From assembly GCA_002381645.1 (NCBI GenBank), contig DFXE01000001.1, forward strand, positions 311,479-375,478: a DNA stretch of 64,000 bases, given 5' to 3'. The position numbers and the translations under genes are program-made. The notes under the pieces are model-generated. The model worked only from the letters and a program-made list of their open reading frames with translations, was not told the origin of the DNA and did not search any database. The DNA comes from Bacteroidales bacterium UBA4116 (GTDB taxonomy: Bacteria > Bacteroidota > Bacteroidia > Bacteroidales > Tannerellaceae). Positions 52,872-62,041 of the stretch are shown one piece after another; positions within the stretch are counted from its first letter, which is position 1, and every line of letters begins with the position of its first letter.

Positions 52872-54594
52872 ACTCTAGATTATTCAATTCTTCTATTGAA
52901 ATTTGAGGAGATGGATTGTAAATAGCTTGATTAAACTCTAATTTTGGGCATACAGTGGTTAACCCATCAATAAAATATTCAATAATACAATTTCTATTAT
53001 CAAATATTTCTCTAATTAATTCACTGTTTTCTAAGTCTGATTCTTTAATCTTATAATATTTGAGATTATATGCATTAGCAATATCTTTTATTTTCGGTAC
53101 TAAATATCCTTCATTACTAATTGTAGCAGACATTTTTCCATCAAAATATAAATGTTGAAATTGAGTAATCATACCTAAGGCCTGATTATTCATAACGATA
53201 ACTTTTATTGGAAGATCATATTGTGATATTAGCATAAGGCTTTGAATTGCTATATGGAATCCTCCGTCTCCATTAATGGATATGATGTCTTTAAATGGAT
53301 CAGCAAATGAAATTCCTATTGAAGATGGTAATGAATATCCCATTGGAGCCAAGCCTCCACTGGTTACAAATTTTTGGTTTTTTCGCAGTTTTAGAGTCTG
53401 GGCGGCCCACATTTGATTTTGTCCTATATCAACACAATAAACTGTTGCATCATTAGAACAAGCATTCAATTTTTCAATAAGAACGTATGGAGATTTATTT
53501 GTAACAAAACGTTGAATTTCACAAACTTGACTGTAATTTTGTTTTAATTTATTTATGTAAGTTAGCCAAGCCTCATCAAATTTAATTTTTAAATTTAAGG
53601 CATTCATTTCTTTCAGAAACGCTAAAACATCATAATGCAACTTTATCCTATTATTCAGTCGATGATTATTTAGCTCAGCTTTATCAATATCTACATGTAT
53701 TATAACACCATTTTTTATGAAATCATCAATTTTTGCACCTGTCTGACGAGTATCTAACCTTGAGCCTAATGCAATTAGTAAGTCCACTTTTTTTAAAGCC
53801 ATATTTGCGCATCGATTACCATAACTTCCTAATAGTCCCAAAAAATTAGGTATGGATTCATTTACAGCTCCTTTACCTTTAAGAGAAGTCACAACTGGAA
53901 TACGAGTATTAATTAAAAATTCTTCAAGTTCTTTTTTTGAGCACTCATTATTTCCTCCACCTCCAATTAAAATTAAAGGAAACTTGGCTTTTTCAATTAA
54001 TTCTTTTATAACAGTTAAATCATATTTTTCTGTTTCCTTATTTTTAGGGGTATATGATTTTAATTTATTAATTTCAATTTCTGCCCTTTGAATATCCATT
54101 GGTATATCTAACAATACTGGTCCTGGTCGTCCACTCTTAGCAATATAAAAAGCTTTTTGTAACTCATATTGAATCATTGATGGTTCATGAATTGTTACAG
54201 CATACTTTGTGATAGGTTTCACGATTGCTACAACGTCTGTTTCCTGAAAACCCAACTGACGAATAGGTCTATCAAGTTTATACTCATATGTATTTACTTG
54301 TCCGGTGATATATAAAACAGGAATAGAGTCAAAAAAAGCATCTGCTATACCTGTTATCATATTAGTGGCACCAGGCCCACTTGTTGAAATAGCTACTCCA
54401 ATATTATTAGATTCTAAAGCATAACCTTCGGCAGCAATAGAAGCGGTTTGTTCGTGATATACCTGTATAAATTTTATGCTTGGATTTTTATATATAGAAT
54501 CAACAAGATGAGTTACCATACCTCCTATATAACCAAAAATCGTATTTACCCCTTTATTTTTCAAATAAAAAACGATATAATCGGATAATTTCAT
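52858..54594 (-). CDS. Acetolactate-synthase-like TPP enzyme (YerE-like candidate)
   Basis: A 578-residue protein of the AHAS/pyruvate-oxidase family. It has all three domains: an N-terminal PYR domain with catalytic Glu48 (VYHEQTAS), a central FAD/transhydrogenase-like domain (about 185-330), and a C-terminal PP domain with the GDGG...NN thiamine-diphosphate motif (about 440-472). It activates pyruvate or a similar 2-oxoacid as a two-carbon nucleophile. It lies between GT2 and an SDR gene and 3 genes from RfbG/F/H, not near ilv genes. That matches YerE, which adds an acetyl unit at C4 of CDP-4-keto-3,6-dideoxyglucose in yersiniose synthesis. Function is inferred from context; true acetolactate synthase cannot be excluded. 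Confidence 0.8.
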   Translation of the reverse strand: MKLSDYIVFYLKNKGVNTIFGYIGGMVTHLVDSIYKNPSIKFIQVYHEQTASIAAEGYALESNNIGVAISTSGPGATNMITGIADAFFDSIPVLYITGQVNTYEYKLDRPIRQLGFQETDVVAIVKPITKYAVTIHEPSMIQYELQKAFYIAKSGRPGPVLLDIPMDIQRAEIEINKLKSYTPKNKETEKYDLTVIKELIEKAKFPLILIGGGGNNECSKKELEEFLINTRIPVVTSLKGKGAVNESIPNFLGLLGSYGNRCANMALKKVDLLIALGSRLDTRQTGAKIDDFIKNGVIIHVDIDKAELNNHRLNNRIKLHYDVLAFLKEMNALNLKIKFDEAWLTYINKLKQNYSQVCEIQRFVTNKSPYVLIEKLNACSNDATVYCVDIGQNQMWAAQTLKLRKNQKFVTSGGLAPMGYSLPSSIGISFADPFKDIISINGDGGFHIAIQSLMLISQYDLPIKVIVMNNQALGMITQFQHLYFDGKMSATISNEGYLVPKIKDIANAYNLKYYKIKESDLENSELIREIFDNRNCIIEYFIDGLTTVCPKLEFNQAIYNPSPQISIEELNNLEYENE

Positions 54595-54596
54595 TG

Positions 54597-55508
54597 TTAC
54601 CGTTTAAAAAGCTTAATATAATACTCTACTGTTTTTTTTAAACTTAAATCAAAATCGGAATAATCCGTATTGATAAATTGATGTATTTTTTTCATATCCC
54701 CTTGAACACACATTGATTGATTATCCCGATACGGTAATGTTCCAAAATATAATTTATAATCAGGGTCAACAATATCCCTTATTTTAATTAACAGATCCTT
54801 TATTTTTATGGGATCTTTCCCTGAAATATTATATATCCCTGATGGTACATTAGATTTTAGTAATAATGAAATGATTTTCGAAAAATCTTTTACATATAGA
54901 TAAGAATATTTTTGATCACCTGGAGTCAATTCTAGTTTTTCTTTCTTTAGAATTTTATTAATAGTAGAAGGTATTAACCATTCCAAGGATTCACGTTCTC
55001 CGAAACATGAAAATAATCTGATCCAATACCAATTCAAATTATTAGCCTCGCTAAAAGTTTTTAAAAACAAACTTGCTGCAAATTTTATGGCACCATATGC
55101 AGAGTTAGGGTTGATTGGATACGATTCTTCAATACACCCTGAAAAGTTACCATATTCAGCCTGAGAACCTATCCCAATTATCTGTCTTGGATTTATTTTT
55201 TTTGAAATATCCAGTATAGATTGCTGAAAATTCAGATTTTCTAATTGAGTTTCCCAATTATCTCTATTATTAGCATTAACTCCTCCCCAAGCCGAATTAA
55301 TAATGATTGATGGGCTAAAATCACATATTTTTTCCTGCCAGTAATCATTATCGATATCTATCCATATACATTTATTTTTAAAAGAAAAACACCTTGATAA
55401 ATCTGAAGATGTTCTTTTTGTTAAAATTAGCTCATTATTCTGTAGAAGCAGTTCCTCTGCGATATGTGATCCAAGAAAACCCGTAGCTCCAGTTAAAAGA
55501 ATTTTCAC
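54597..55508 (-). CDS. NAD(P)-dependent SDR reductase/epimerase of CDP-sugar pathway
   Basis: A 303-residue extended SDR. The GTG at 55508 is chosen as start: it overlaps the RfbG stop (GTGA) and puts the dinucleotide loop at the N-terminus (VKILLTGATGFLGSHI). A TTG 10 codons upstream is less likely. The catalytic Tyr-Lys pair is in NSAYGAIKFAAS (YxxxK, about residue 147), with the Ser in IGIGSQAEYG. In this cluster it could reduce C4 of the CDP-3,6-dideoxy-4-ketosugar (abequose-synthase-like), or reduce the acetyl group added by the TPP enzyme (YerF-like). The gene starts inside rfbG and ends 2 bases before the TPP gene. Confidence 0.78.
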   Translation of the reverse strand: MKILLTGATGFLGSHIAEELLLQNNELILTKRTSSDLSRCFSFKNKCIWIDIDNDYWQEKICDFSPSIIINSAWGGVNANNRDNWETQLENLNFQQSILDISKKINPRQIIGIGSQAEYGNFSGCIEESYPINPNSAYGAIKFAASLFLKTFSEANNLNWYWIRLFSCFGERESLEWLIPSTINKILKKEKLELTPGDQKYSYLYVKDFSKIISLLLKSNVPSGIYNISGKDPIKIKDLLIKIRDIVDPDYKLYFGTLPYRDNQSMCVQGDMKKIHQFINTDYSDFDLSLKKTVEYYIKLFKR

Positions 55509-56578
55509 ACAAAAAATTTTTCTATTTGTTCTAAACAAAGATAATAAACATTTTCATGGTTATACCTTTTATACCAATCTGCTGTTAATGCAATAGATTC
55601 TTTTAAAGCAATTCTTGGATACCATCCTAATTTAATTTTTGCTTTAGTATTATCTAATGTAAGTAATTTTGCTTCATGATAATTTTGTAAATCTGAAATA
55701 TCTGCTAATTCACCTGAACCATAAGAAGATATAATTTCAGACGCCATATCCCATACTGTAATAATAGATTCATAATCTGGTCCAAAATTCCAACCTCCAC
55801 AATAAGTTACCGGATCGCCCCACATTTTCTGTGCTAATAATAGATACCCACTCAATGGTTCTAAAACATGCTGCCAGGGACGGATAGATTGAGGATTACG
55901 TATCTCAATCGGTTTGTTACCTTCAATGGCGCGGATACAATCAGGGATTATTCTATCATTTGCCCAATCTCCTCCTCCGATTACATTCCCCGCTCTTGCA
56001 CTGGCAATAGATTTTGAATGTTTAGCATATTCATTGGGATTCATAAAAGAGCGTCTCCACGATGATATAGCTATTTCAGCAGCTCCTTTGGATGATGAAT
56101 ATGGGTCGTAACCTCCCAGAGGGTCATTTTCTCTATACCCCCACAACTGTTCTTTATTTTCATAGCATTTATCCGTAGTTATCATTACTACAACTCTTGT
56201 TGACTGACAATTACGCGCGGCCTCCATTACATGGATAGACCCCATTACATTTACCTGATATGTTTCAACAGGTATATGGTATGAAAGATGAACTAAAGGT
56301 TGAGCTGCTAAATGGAAAACTATTTCTGGTTGATACCTATTAAATACTTCATGCAAAGTATTTAAATCTCTAATATCTCCACGAAGGTCAGCTATCAAGT
56401 TTCCAATACCAGATAATACAAAATTATCCTTTTCAAAAAGGGGATTAAGAGCATATCCAATAACCTCGGCTCCCATTTCATGCAACCAAATAGATAGCCA
56501 GGATCCTTTAAAACCTGTGTGTCCCGTTATCAAAACACGTTTTCCTTTATAAAAGTCCATCAATGATCGATCACTCAT
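55505..56578 (-). CDS. rfbG: CDP-glucose 4,6-dehydratase
   Basis: A 357-residue extended SDR that converts CDP-D-glucose to CDP-4-keto-6-deoxy-D-glucose. It has VLITGHTGFKGSWLSIWLHE (14-33), LAAQPLVHLSY near 91, ITTDKCYENKEQLWGY near 133, and the catalytic YDPYSSSKGAAE near 155. The C-terminal WNFGPD near 268 belongs to the sugar-nucleotide pocket. All are RfbG/DdhB hallmarks. It is 3 bases from rfbF upstream and overlaps the SDR reductase gene by 4 bases. Confidence 0.95.
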   Translation of the reverse strand: MSDRSLMDFYKGKRVLITGHTGFKGSWLSIWLHEMGAEVIGYALNPLFEKDNFVLSGIGNLIADLRGDIRDLNTLHEVFNRYQPEIVFHLAAQPLVHLSYHIPVETYQVNVMGSIHVMEAARNCQSTRVVVMITTDKCYENKEQLWGYRENDPLGGYDPYSSSKGAAEIAISSWRRSFMNPNEYAKHSKSIASARAGNVIGGGDWANDRIIPDCIRAIEGNKPIEIRNPQSIRPWQHVLEPLSGYLLLAQKMWGDPVTYCGGWNFGPDYESIITVWDMASEIISSYGSGELADISDLQNYHEAKLLTLDNTKAKIKLGWYPRIALKESIALTADWYKRYNHENVYYLCLEQIEKFFV

Positions 56579-56581
56579 ATT

Positions 56582-57355
56582 CTACCATATTTTCCAAGGA
56601 GCTTGCCCTTTATTCCACAATTCATTTAATTCTGTATTATCTCTCATAGTATCCATCGGTTTCCAAAATCCATTATGAAAATAAGCATCCATTTGCCCGT
56701 CCAAAGCGATCTTTTCTAGTGGTTTACGTTCAAAAATTTCATCATCCTCTCCTGATAAATAATTAAACAGAGCCGGCTCACAAACAAAGTAACCCGCATT
56801 TATCCACGTTCCATCACCTGCAGGTTTTTCACTAAAAGATTTTACAGAACCGTCTTCATTAATTTCTAAAGCACCAAATTTACCATCAGGTTTATAGGCT
56901 GTTAATGTTATTATTTTCCCACTTTTATTATGATAATTAATAATATTTTGAATATTAATATCTCCTACCCCATCACCATAAGTTAAAAGAAATTGCTCAC
57001 CTTTTATATATTTTTGAATACGTTTGATCCGTCCTCCTGTCATTGTTTTTAAGCCGGTATCAATTAAGGTTACTTTCCATGGTTCGCAATGATTATCCAA
57101 AACTTCGATATGATTATTAGCAATATCAATGGTTAAATCACTATTATGGCTGAAATAATTGGCAAAATATTCTTTGATTACATACCCTTTATATCCACAA
57201 CATATTATAAAATCGTTTATACCATAAAAACTATACGTTTTCATGATATGCCATAAAATAGGCTTACCACCTATTTCAACCATAGGTTTGGGTATCAAAT
57301 TTGTAGCTTCGCTTAACCGTGTTCCCAAACCACCTGCTAAAATAACAGCTTTCAT
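56582..57355 (-). CDS. rfbF: Glucose-1-phosphate cytidylyltransferase
   Basis: A 257-residue nucleotidyltransferase that makes CDP-glucose from CTP and glucose 1-phosphate, the first step to CDP-3,6-dideoxyhexoses. Motifs are LAGGLGTRLSEAT (6-18), PKPMVEIGGKPILWHIMK (23-40), FIICCGYKGYVIKEYF near 49, and TYGDGVGDI near 126. The C-terminal WKPMDTMRDNTELNELW near 231 is specific to RfbF. It overlaps rfbH by 4 bases. Confidence 0.95.
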   Translation of the reverse strand: MKAVILAGGLGTRLSEATNLIPKPMVEIGGKPILWHIMKTYSFYGINDFIICCGYKGYVIKEYFANYFSHNSDLTIDIANNHIEVLDNHCEPWKVTLIDTGLKTMTGGRIKRIQKYIKGEQFLLTYGDGVGDINIQNIINYHNKSGKIITLTAYKPDGKFGALEINEDGSVKSFSEKPAGDGTWINAGYFVCEPALFNYLSGEDDEIFERKPLEKIALDGQMDAYFHNGFWKPMDTMRDNTELNELWNKGQAPWKIW

Positions 57356-58722
57356 TTATTTTTCTCTTTTTTAAGCATCGTAAATTCTTTTATAGAATCT
57401 GCCATATACTCGATCATTTCCGGTTTCATTCCCGGGTAAACGCCCAACCAGAAAGTATTATTCATTATAAAGTCCGTGTTGTATAAGCTACCCACTACAC
57501 GATACCCGGTTTGGTTTTTACGCATCTCATCAAAAGCCGGATGCTTTAATAGATTTCCAGCAAATAAATTACGTGTTTGTATTTTTCTATTTTCCAAAAA
57601 TGTAGTTAATTCATTTCTAGTAAAACCAGCCTTTTTTTCAACTGATATTAAAAAACCGAACCAACTCGGATTTGAATTAATTTGTGGCTGAGGCAATATT
57701 AATCCATCGACGTTGTTAAGCAAAAGATGTAATGCGCTCCAATTTTTACGACGAATATCAGTAATCAAATCTATTTTTTCCAATTGTGCACACCCAATAG
57801 CAGCCTGCATTTCTGTGGCTTTCAAATTATACCCAAAGTGTGAATAAACATATTTATGATCATACCCTAATGGCAATTCTCCAAATTGTTTGCTGTAACG
57901 ATATTTACAAGTATTATCTACTCCACCAATACACCAACAATCACGTCCCCAATCCCTGAATGAATTTACTAAACGATATAACAAATGATTATTTGTATAA
58001 ACAGCTCCCCCCTCACCCATTGTTATGTGGTGGGGTGGATAAAAACTGGAAGTTCCAATGTCACCAATCGTCCCTGTCCTTTTCCACTCATCTTTAATCT
58101 TATAACACGACCCTAAAGCATCACAATTATCTTCAATAAGCCAAAGATTATATTTATCGCAAAACGCTTTTACAGCTTCTAAATCAAAAGGATTACCTAA
58201 TGTATGAGCAATCATTACAGCTTTAGTCTTATCTGATACTGCATTTTCTAATTCACTTACATCAATATTATATGTCTTTAAATCGACATCAACAAAAACA
58301 GGAATTGCTCCATATTGAATAATTGGAGAAACAGTTGTAGGAAATGCAGCAGCAACAGTAATAACTTCATCGCCTTTTTTTATTTGTCTTTCCTTTAACT
58401 CCGGAGAGGTTAAAGCTGCAAATGCAAGTAGGTTAGCTGAAGAACCAGAATTAACAAGTGAACAATATTTAATACCTAACCACTCAGAAAATTTACGTTC
58501 AAATTTATTTGCCCAAGGTCCCGCAGTAAGCCAAAAGTCCAAAGAGGCATCAATTAAATTTTTCATCTCTTTTTCATCAAAAAAACGTCCTCCATAATTG
58601 ATATAAGTTTTTCCTGGGTCAAACTCACATGCTTCATCGTATGATTCCCGATAATATTTTTCAACTAATAACAATATCTGTGATTTAATATTCTCTTGTT
58701 TTTCTGTTTTCATTAAATTCAT
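57352..58722 (-). CDS. rfbH: CDP-4-keto-6-deoxyglucose 3-dehydrase (iron-sulfur, PMP-dependent)
   Basis: A 456-residue PLP-fold enzyme (E1/DdhC) that removes the C3 hydroxyl from CDP-4-keto-6-deoxyglucose. The usual PLP-binding Lys is replaced by His232 in PPHHITMGEGG, the hallmark of this pyridoxamine-phosphate enzyme. Cys200, Cys262, Cys264 and Cys272 fit the described [2Fe-2S] pattern C-x57-C-x-C-x7-C, here with 61 residues in the first spacer. It needs an electron-transferring reductase (E3, DdhD/RfbI), which was not found in the window. Length is normal. It overlaps rfbF by 4 bases and follows the FkbM gene by 18 bases. Confidence 0.93.
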   Translation of the reverse strand: MNLMKTEKQENIKSQILLLVEKYYRESYDEACEFDPGKTYINYGGRFFDEKEMKNLIDASLDFWLTAGPWANKFERKFSEWLGIKYCSLVNSGSSANLLAFAALTSPELKERQIKKGDEVITVAAAFPTTVSPIIQYGAIPVFVDVDLKTYNIDVSELENAVSDKTKAVMIAHTLGNPFDLEAVKAFCDKYNLWLIEDNCDALGSCYKIKDEWKRTGTIGDIGTSSFYPPHHITMGEGGAVYTNNHLLYRLVNSFRDWGRDCWCIGGVDNTCKYRYSKQFGELPLGYDHKYVYSHFGYNLKATEMQAAIGCAQLEKIDLITDIRRKNWSALHLLLNNVDGLILPQPQINSNPSWFGFLISVEKKAGFTRNELTTFLENRKIQTRNLFAGNLLKHPAFDEMRKNQTGYRVVGSLYNTDFIMNNTFWLGVYPGMKPEMIEYMADSIKEFTMLKKEKNK

Positions 58723-58740
58723 TTTTATAAAAAGAAATAT

Positions 58741-59454
58741 TTAAAATGTTCTTTTCCTTTGTAACCACTTTGGCAAATGCCTCCATATTTTCCATTCCAA
58801 AACATATAATCTGACAAATAAAGAAAATATGGGAATACGTTTATGTGTTTTCTTTACATAAAAATTATCATTTTCACTTTTAATACATATATACCCTTTT
58901 TCTTCCAAAAAGTCAGTTATTTCCTGATTATCTCCTTCTATGGCAAAAGCAGATATATCATTTTTCCCATAATCAATACTTTTTATAATATCATATTCTC
59001 CACCTTCAACATCAATACTACAAAAATCAATAGTATGCATATTATACTTTTCTAAAAGAATATTAATATTATGGGCTTTCATCTTTATATCTTCATAATA
59101 TCCTCCATATTTGTTTATATGATTATCAATTCTTTTTTTTGAATTTTCATCCATATATTCTACAATACCACTTAGCATGTCAGCTCCAGTAACTTTACGA
59201 AAAGTAACTTCTTTTTCTTCATTTGAGATACAACAATTTTCCAAAAAACAATTCCTCAATTTTTTACATTTTTCAAAAATATCCACATTAGGTTCAATGC
59301 AAAGTCCTTTCCAATCTCTATATTTTTCAAAGATATACGTATTTGAAAAAGTAATTCCATCATTAGCTCCAATATCCAAAAAAAAGCCTTCTCTTTTTTT
59401 AGAAAAAAGAAAATCAATGAATTTATCTTGATAGTACTGCGAATAACTTTTCAT
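58741..59454 (-). CDS. FkbM-family methyltransferase
   Basis: A 237-residue SAM-dependent methyltransferase. GFFLDIGANDGITFSNTY (19-36) forms the SAM loop, KGLCIEPNVDIFEKC near 49 ends beta-2, and DFCSIDVEGGEYDIIKS near 142 is the FkbM signature. It likely O-methylates a sugar or other group in the surface glycan. It follows the flippase gene by 7 bases and precedes rfbH by 18 bases. Confidence 0.88.
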   Translation of the reverse strand: MKSYSQYYQDKFIDFLFSKKREGFFLDIGANDGITFSNTYIFEKYRDWKGLCIEPNVDIFEKCKKLRNCFLENCCISNEEKEVTFRKVTGADMLSGIVEYMDENSKKRIDNHINKYGGYYEDIKMKAHNINILLEKYNMHTIDFCSIDVEGGEYDIIKSIDYGKNDISAFAIEGDNQEITDFLEEKGYICIKSENDNFYVKKTHKRIPIFSLFVRLYVLEWKIWRHLPKWLQRKRTF

Positions 59455-59461
59455 AATAGTT

Positions 59462-60940
59462 TTATTTTTTTATTACCATTTTAATACTTTCTCTGAGTAT
59501 TACTGATTTTGAGAACCATAAAATTGCTATATATAATATAATTGTTATCAAAACTTTCCCAATGAGTAATATATAAATATTGTCAACTTTAGAAAGCATT
59601 ATATGCGTAATCAATATAGATATCAATGTCACTGATATATATGGAGCTATATCTTTAAAAAGATCTAATATTTTTATTGAAATTATTTTATTTACAAAAT
59701 AATGCCAATAAAATAAACTGAAACAATAACTAATCACAAAAAATACAACTAAATAATTTATAGGGAATTTCAGCATAAATAAAATAAAAATAATAACCAT
59801 TTGGAATGATCCAATAATTATATTACCTTTTAAATATATAGAGGATTTACTATGTGATAATAAAAGCTGACTATATAGTAAAATAAATGGTGCTATACTT
59901 CCCCAAATGCATAATATTTGCAAATAAGTAACACTAGGTAACCACTTCTCCCCTATTGTAACTATTATAAATTCATAAGCAACAAATGCTAAACCAGCAA
60001 AAGCTGGAAAGGCAACAAAAGCTGCAAAACGAATCATTTTACGAAATATCCTTAACTGTCTTTCCTTGTCATTATTGACCTGTACAATTACCGGTTGGGC
60101 AACCATATTAACCATTCCTGTAATTAATTGATTGCCCATACTCATCCATTTATTTCCCTGATAATAATAACCTAATTGAGTTGCATTATAAAATTTACCT
60201 AATAATACTGAAAAAAAATTAGCATGAATTTGTTGGAAAAGACTAGTTAAAAGCAAATTAAAGCTAAAAGGAAACATTTTCTTTAAAGGCGAAAAATCTA
60301 TGGTAAGAGTTGGTTTCCAAGGTGAAAAAATATAACGTAAGCAAGCTCCAGAAACAGCATATACAACACTTTGGATAGCCAACGCCCAATAAGTAAATCC
60401 AAACATGGTTAAACTAACACCAATTATTCCAGACAATGATATTGAAGCTATATCTATTAAAGCAAGTTGTTTTACCATCAATTTTTTAAACATAACTGTG
60501 TATGGAGCAACAGCTATTCCTGAGAAAAAAAAATTAATGAATACAACTCTTGATAAATTTATTAATTCTGAACGATCATAAAATGTAGCAATTAATGGTG
60601 AGCAGAAATATAAAATGATATATATAATCAAACCTACGCAAAACGAAAACCAAAAAACTGCATTATAATCCTTATGTTTTGCTTCTAAGTTATTTGTTAA
60701 TGCTATTGAAAAACCGCTATTGATTATAATATTAGCAATGGCAAGAAAAATGCTCAACATACCAACTAATCCATAATCATCAGCATTCAATGTCCGGGCT
60801 AAGTAAATACCGAATACTATTCCTAACAATTGTTGCACTCCGTTACTTATCCCACCCCAGAAAAAGCCTTTCGCCGTTTTTTCTTTTAAAGTTGGTTCCT
60901 CAGGTTTTTCGGATATTTCAGAATCTAATGATGAATCCAT
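59462..60940 (-). CDS. Wzx-type polysaccharide flippase (MOP superfamily)
   Basis: A 492-residue membrane protein from the ATG at 60940; a TTG seven codons upstream is not preferred. About 12-14 helices follow a cytosolic, Glu-rich N-terminal tail. The KGFFWGGISNGVQQLLGIVFG segment begins the first helix, followed by YLARTLNADDYGLVGM, the conserved start of the lipopolysaccharide-exporter (WzxC/MOP) subfamily. It flips lipid-linked glycan units across the inner membrane. It is the first gene of the 12-gene minus-strand operon, with a promoter element upstream. No O-antigen polymerase (Wzy) was recognised. Confidence 0.9.
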   Translation of the reverse strand: MDSSLDSEISEKPEEPTLKEKTAKGFFWGGISNGVQQLLGIVFGIYLARTLNADDYGLVGMLSIFLAIANIIINSGFSIALTNNLEAKHKDYNAVFWFSFCVGLIIYIILYFCSPLIATFYDRSELINLSRVVFINFFFSGIAVAPYTVMFKKLMVKQLALIDIASISLSGIIGVSLTMFGFTYWALAIQSVVYAVSGACLRYIFSPWKPTLTIDFSPLKKMFPFSFNLLLTSLFQQIHANFFSVLLGKFYNATQLGYYYQGNKWMSMGNQLITGMVNMVAQPVIVQVNNDKERQLRIFRKMIRFAAFVAFPAFAGLAFVAYEFIIVTIGEKWLPSVTYLQILCIWGSIAPFILLYSQLLLSHSKSSIYLKGNIIIGSFQMVIIFILFMLKFPINYLVVFFVISYCFSLFYWHYFVNKIISIKILDLFKDIAPYISVTLISILITHIMLSKVDNIYILLIGKVLITIILYIAILWFSKSVILRESIKMVIKK

Positions 60941-60982
60941 AACTATTTTGGTCACTCCCAATAGGAAAGTAACAAAAGTTTA

Positions 60983-60990
60983 CAAAGATA
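60983..60990 (-). promoter_or_regulatory. Promoter -7 element of the CDP-sugar/glycan operon
   Basis: The minus strand reads TATCTTTG, an exact -7 match, 42 bases upstream of the ATG at 60940. The leader is about 36 bases. No further good match was seen inside the operon, so it may drive all 12 genes. Confidence 0.55.
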
Positions 60991-61159
60991 GGCAATTATA
61001 AAAGAAAATATATTATGATTAAAAAAGGATTGTTTGTCAAATATAACTGCTTACCTACTTATCCTATTTTCTATAAACGTAATTTCCTGGAGAATATTAC
61101 CTGGTTGTCATATTAATTTATAAATCAGAACATTATGCTCAAAAATTTATCGTATCACA

Positions 61160-62026
61160 TTAAAGTTTATAAAAAGCTTTGCGGGTTTGAAGCAGTACGG
61201 AAAGGATTATTAAACTCAAACCTATATAAAATACAATAGAGAGTTCTTTTGCTTCACCAAAAAATATTACTGCCAGTATAATGCTGTAAACAGGTTCCAG
61301 ATTATAACTTAGGTTTACAGTAAATGCGGATATTGATTTCAATACGTTGATCTGAAGAAGATAAAGCAAGACTGTACAAAAAACAGACAGAAGGAGCAAA
61401 TAAACCATATCCATCCTATTTGGAAGTATTGTTTCTAAAGAATAATATTGTAAATAGAACGGCAGTAAGAATGAAAGACATAAAAAACCACCCGTCATTT
61501 CATATAATAAAATATTACCTGAAGAATAAGCTTTACCCAGTTTCTTATTTGTTATAGTAAACAGAGCTGCAAGAAGTGAGGATACAATTCCCAAGAGTAT
61601 ACCATAACGATAACGGATATCAAAATGGAAGATAAGCAGAATGCCTGCTATAGTAATAAGGCTGTATAAGATTTCATTTAAAATTATCCTACGTTTATTC
61701 AACAAAGGTTCCAGAAATGCAGTAAAGAATCCGGTTAAAGAAAAACAGATTACACCAATTGATATATTAGAAGCTTTTATACTTCCAAAGAAAAATACCC
61801 AATGTAAAGCCAGTAATGAGCCAACCCCCGCCATTTGAAAAAAATTACGCCAGTCAGGGCGGCTCAACCTTTTATAAATCCATAATACCATAAGCATGAA
61901 AAACGTAGTGAACAGCATACGGTACCAGACAAGTAAGCCTTCATTAAGTGTAATCAACTTTCCAAATATTCCCGTAAACCCTGCGAGCAGTATGGATACA
62001 TGGAGTTTAAGGAAGGCACTCTTCAT
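61160..62026 (-). CDS. DMT-superfamily (EamA) permease
   Basis: A 288-residue membrane protein with ten hydrophobic helices in two repeats of five. Helix pairs include LLAGFTGIFGKLITL near 14 and a second half starting near 150 (GILLGIVSSLLAALFTITNK). This is the EamA/RhaT layout for metabolite or amino-acid export. The substrate is unknown. It follows the nucleoside kinase gene by 15 bases, so the two are probably cotranscribed, and is separated from the glycan operon by a 219-base gap with no gene. Confidence 0.85.
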   Translation of the reverse strand: MKSAFLKLHVSILLAGFTGIFGKLITLNEGLLVWYRMLFTTFFMLMVLWIYKRLSRPDWRNFFQMAGVGSLLALHWVFFFGSIKASNISIGVICFSLTGFFTAFLEPLLNKRRIILNEILYSLITIAGILLIFHFDIRYRYGILLGIVSSLLAALFTITNKKLGKAYSSGNILLYEMTGGFLCLSFLLPFYLQYYSLETILPNRMDMVYLLLLSVFCTVLLYLLQINVLKSISAFTVNLSYNLEPVYSIILAVIFFGEAKELSIVFYIGLSLIILSVLLQTRKAFYKL

Positions 62027-62041
62027 ATCAGTAGAATGAAA

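Noticed and set aside
52858..54594. TPP protein as a phosphonopyruvate or sulfopyruvate decarboxylase
   Set aside because: Those proteins usually lie beside PEP mutase or related genes and are shorter; none of these neighbours is present, and the length and domains fit the AHAS group.
61015..61116. Small 33-codon plus-strand frame in the gap between flippase and DMT permease genes
   Set aside because: No promoter or recognisable motif, and it overlaps the upstream region of the glycan operon; not enough support for a gene.
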